From the NCBI RefSeq assembly GCF_025574485.1, contig NZ_JAOBPO010000004.1, forward strand, positions 124,001 to 188,000: a stretch of 64,000 nt of DNA, in the 5' to 3' direction. How positions within the stretch are numbered: position 1 is the stretch's first letter; each line of letters starts with the position of its first letter. Of this stretch, positions 61,826-64,000 are shown piece after piece. This DNA is from Kordiimonas aquimaris (GTDB lineage Bacteria > Pseudomonadota > Alphaproteobacteria > Sphingomonadales > Kordiimonadaceae). The notes beneath the pieces were generated by a model. The model was given only the letters and a program-made list of their open reading frames with translations, had not been told where the DNA came from and did no database searches. A program made the position numbers and the translations under genes.

Positions 61826-61841
61826 TTGACCTTTGGGTCAA
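61826..61841. promoter_or_regulatory. TTGAC-N6-GTCAA palindrome, proximal copy before the TonB receptor
   Basis: TTGACCTTTGGGTCAA, extended by one more pair (C left, G right), lies 127 bp before the receptor start and 83 bp centre to centre from the distal copy, close to eight helical turns. Confidence 0.62.
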
Positions 61842-61889
61842 GATTTGATCAGCTACAGGTCGGGGTTATGTGTACATCTTTTTTTAGAG

Positions 61890-61905
61890 ACCTCTCGTGA
61901 GAGGT
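61890..61905 (+). repeat. 7-bp hairpin in the receptor leader
   Basis: ACCTCTC-GT-GAGAGGT is a perfect inverted repeat 63 bp before the receptor start. It has no U-run and may be a leader RNA structure or another protein site. Confidence 0.45.
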
Positions 61906-61968
61906 TAGTTGGTCGCTTTCAAAACGTCCTGTGGTTTGAATGCAACCATTCATAAACGGAGCTTGGGA

Positions 61969-64000
61969 ATGAATCGCCTATTTAGAACGACGCTATGCAG
62001 TAGTGTAGCGCTTGCTGCTATGGCAGCATCCGTGCCAGCAATATCGCAAGAAATTACAACATCCATCCGTGGTACAGTGACAACACCAGCAGGTAATCCT
62101 GCAAGTGGTTATGCTGTGGTTGTAACTGACACGCGTACTGGTGCTCGCCAAACAACGACAACAAATGCTAGTGGTAACTTCAGTGTTCGCTCATTGACAG
62201 TTGGTGGCCCATACACAATTCGTGTAAGCGGTGGCCAATATGAAGATATCCTGGTTACAGACGTTAGTACGTCTCTTGGTAATACAGCAAGTTTCAACCT
62301 TGCTCTATCTGATGCGCAATCAGGTATTGAGGAAATCGTTGTTGTTGCTTCTGCAGCGTCTATCACAAACCTTGCGATTGGCCCTGGTACATCGTTCAAC
62401 CTGACTGATATTGAAGCTGTTCCATCTGTTAGCCGTCAAATTCGTGACGTTATCCGTATTGATCCACGCGTAAACATTGACCGTGGTAGCGGGGGACAAG
62501 GTTTTGGTATTTCATGTCTTGGTGGCAGTAACCGGGTTAACTCTTTCACAATTGACGGTGTGCGTGCAGCAGACCCATTTGGTTTGAATTCATCTGGTAA
62601 CCTGGCGCGTAATACATTCCCAATTCCATTCGACACGATTGCTGCAACATCTGTTGAGTTCTCGCCTGTTGATGTTGAATATGGTCAGTTCACCGGTTGT
62701 AACATTAACGTTGTTACAAAATCCGGTACGAACGACTTCACGGGTTCTGCATTCTTCCTATACACTGGTGATAACTTCACGGGTGACCAGATTGAAGACA
62801 CCACTATTGCCTCTGACTTCAATAACTATAACTGGGGCGCTGAACTTGGTGGCCCGATTATCGAAGACAAATTGTTCTTCTATGGTTCATATGAAGAAAC
62901 AAGCTCTGGCGGCATTCAGGATGAAGGCCCAATTGGTGGTGGTTTTGCAAACGAAAGCGGCGTAACTGTTGCTGAAGCAGAACGTATTCGTAACATCTTG
63001 ATCAATAGCTATGGTCGTGATCCGGGCGGTATCATTCGTACATTGCCACAAACGAGCCGTCGTTTCTTCGGTCGTTTGGATTGGCAGATCAATGATCAGC
63101 ACCGTCTGGAAGCGTCATACTCACGCCTTGAAGAAAATGCACTACTTGGTGATGATATTAGCAGTGGCCGCGGTGAGTTTACGTTCGAAGACAACTTCCA
63201 GGATCGTGGTTCTGTTTCTGACACGTATGCGGTTCGCTTGTTCTCAAACTGGACAGATAACTTCTCGACTGAAATTCGCGCATCTCGTAACACAGTTGGT
63301 GATATTCAAAGTCCAACACTTGGTGGTGAAGCACAAGAAGCTAATCCAATTCCAAGGATTGCTATTGGACCATTCGGCAACGAATTCTTTGGTCAGGACT
63401 TTGCTTCTGGCCCGGGTGTTTTCCGTAGTGCGAACCAACTAGATACTGAAGTTGATCAGATCAAGCTGAAAGCTGACTATGTAACGGGTAACCACACTAT
63501 CACTGCTGGTTACGAGCTTGATAGCCTTGACGTGTTTAACCTGTTCATTATCAACGCAACAGGCACAATCCTGTTTGATGATATTGATGCACTTGAAGCT
63601 GGTTTGGCCCGTGAAATTACTGGCAATGGTTCTTTCACCGGTAATGCTGCTGATGGGGCTGCTGAATTTTCTCGTGATATCCACTCTATCTATTTACAAG
63701 ACGAGTGGCAGGCAACAGACAGCTTAAACATTGTTGCTGGTCTGCGTTACGATTTCTATAAATCAAGCGATAGCCCAATCAATAACCCAGTGTTCCAAAA
63801 CCGTTTCGGTTTTGCCAATACGCAAGCATTCGATGGTTTGGATGTGTTCCAGCCACGCATCGGCTTCAGCTGGGAATTGCCTGAAAACTTTGGTGATACA
63901 TCGATAACTGGTGGCTTTGCTCGCTTCTCAGGTGGTGATCCAACAGTTTGGTTTGCGAACTCATTCCAGAACTTTGGCGGTGCCATTGGTTTTGGTAATG
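61969..64000 (+). CDS. TonB-dependent outer membrane receptor with N-terminal carboxypeptidase-regulatory-like domain, C-terminus outside window
   Basis: The frame is open from the ATG at 61969 (GGAG 7 nt upstream) to the window edge: 677 residues. After the signal peptide (TTLCSSVALAAMAASVPAISQ) comes a CarboxypepD_reg-like domain (SIRGTVTTPAGNPASGY, residues about 25-110), then a TonB-box-like stretch EEIVVVAS, a plug (IRDVIRIDPRVNID, NSFTIDGVRAADPFGL, VEYGQFTGCNINVVTKSG) and the beginning of the barrel (AELGGPIIEDKLFFYGSYEE, YLQDEWQATDSLNIVAGLRYD). Two Cys, in ISCLGG and FTGCNI, may pair. This is the OAR-like receptor group. Its place behind the nuclease gene and its two copies of the shared palindrome suggest uptake of nucleic acid products, but the cargo is unproven. 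Confidence 0.93.
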   Translation, partial: MNRLFRTTLCSSVALAAMAASVPAISQEITTSIRGTVTTPAGNPASGYAVVVTDTRTGARQTTTTNASGNFSVRSLTVGGPYTIRVSGGQYEDILVTDVSTSLGNTASFNLALSDAQSGIEEIVVVASAASITNLAIGPGTSFNLTDIEAVPSVSRQIRDVIRIDPRVNIDRGSGGQGFGISCLGGSNRVNSFTIDGVRAADPFGLNSSGNLARNTFPIPFDTIAATSVEFSPVDVEYGQFTGCNINVVTKSGTNDFTGSAFFLYTGDNFTGDQIEDTTIASDFNNYNWGAELGGPIIEDKLFFYGSYEETSSGGIQDEGPIGGGFANESGVTVAEAERIRNILINSYGRDPGGIIRTLPQTSRRFFGRLDWQINDQHRLEASYSRLEENALLGDDISSGRGEFTFEDNFQDRGSVSDTYAVRLFSNWTDNFSTEIRASRNTVGDIQSPTLGGEAQEANPIPRIAIGPFGNEFFGQDFASGPGVFRSANQLDTEVDQIKLKADYVTGNHTITAGYELDSLDVFNLFIINATGTILFDDIDALEAGLAREITGNGSFTGNAADGAAEFSRDIHSIYLQDEWQATDSLNIVAGLRYDFYKSSDSPINNPVFQNRFGFANTQAFDGLDVFQPRIGFSWELPENFGDTSITGGFARFSGGDPTVWFANSFQNFGGAIGFGN

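Larger units (their letters stand above)
61533..61968. other. 436-bp non-coding region before the TonB receptor
   Basis: No open frame with coding character is seen. It contains a weak terminator hairpin, two perfect TTGAC-N6-GTCAA palindromes 83 bp apart, and a further 7-bp hairpin (61890-61905). This is long for a simple promoter and suggests layered control of the receptor. Confidence 0.7.

Noticed and set aside
62109-63442. Several open frames on both strands within the TonB receptor region.
   Set aside because: All are shadows of the receptor frame, which is open without interruption from 61969 to the window end.
1-64000. tRNA genes, rRNA, CRISPR arrays, insertion sequences, integrase or phage genes.
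   Set aside because: None was recognised on either strand; gaps are short and filled by promoters or hairpins, and no transposase-like protein is encoded.

Overview
The window reads as chromosomal DNA of a Gram-negative, aerobic heterotroph. Cues are many Sec and Tat signal peptides, a TonB-dependent receptor, periplasmic amidohydrolases and peptidases, a BMP-type nucleoside ABC importer, moderate GC (roughly mid-40s percent by eye) and Shine-Dalgarno sequences of the AGGGG/GGAG type. The gene mix suggests a marine alphaproteobacterium; Kordiimonadales is a guess from overall flavour and is not proven by any marker here. I recognise no rRNA, tRNA, CRISPR array, insertion sequence, prophage or integrase.

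Left part (1-31.5 kb) is a patchwork of catabolic and regulatory genes. It holds a truncated Cys/Met-metabolism PLP enzyme, a secreted amidohydrolase, an ornithine-cyclodeaminase relative and a POT peptide transporter; a glycosyltransferase; a LytS/LytTR-type two-component pair followed by two overlapping exported PD40 beta-propeller genes; a GST; an orphan metal-chelate-type binding protein; an S9 peptidase; two N-acyl-D-amino-acid-deacylase relatives; a Tat-exported molybdenum hydroxylase pair; HMG-CoA lyase; a NUDIX regulator with a palindromic operator candidate; a small S26 peptidase; a BASS-family transporter; an exported MTA/SAH-deaminase relative; PhoD; and a degenerate GGDEF-EAL protein.

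Middle part (31.5-39.6 kb) has a minus-strand GST/TetR/GST/saccharopine-dehydrogenase-like cluster. It is divergent from an esterase, SDR and aldehyde dehydrogenase cluster that ends in a clear terminator, followed by a PepSY membrane protein.

Right part (39.6-64 kb) is the most coherent piece: an apparently complete nucleic acid to central metabolism island. Exported enzymes (S1/P1 nuclease, NPP-type phosphodiesterase, ADGF-type adenosine deaminase, perhaps an MBL hydrolase) could make nucleosides and bases outside or in the periplasm. A TonB receptor, a BMP/ABC nucleoside importer and an NCS2-like base permease could take them up. Cdd, DeoA, PNP, DeoB, DeoC and a two-domain ALDH16-type aldehyde dehydrogenase would turn the sugar into glyceraldehyde-3-phosphate and acetate, while Upp, an Hpt-like PRT and Tdk salvage the bases and thymidine.

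A 16-bp inverted repeat, TTGAC-N6-GTCAA, occurs perfectly three times in non-coding DNA: once between the divergent upp and BMP operons and twice in front of the TonB receptor. A one-mismatch copy precedes deoC. I infer that this is the operator of an unlinked regulator that ties the receptor to nucleoside catabolism. This is the main candidate for something undescribed in the window.
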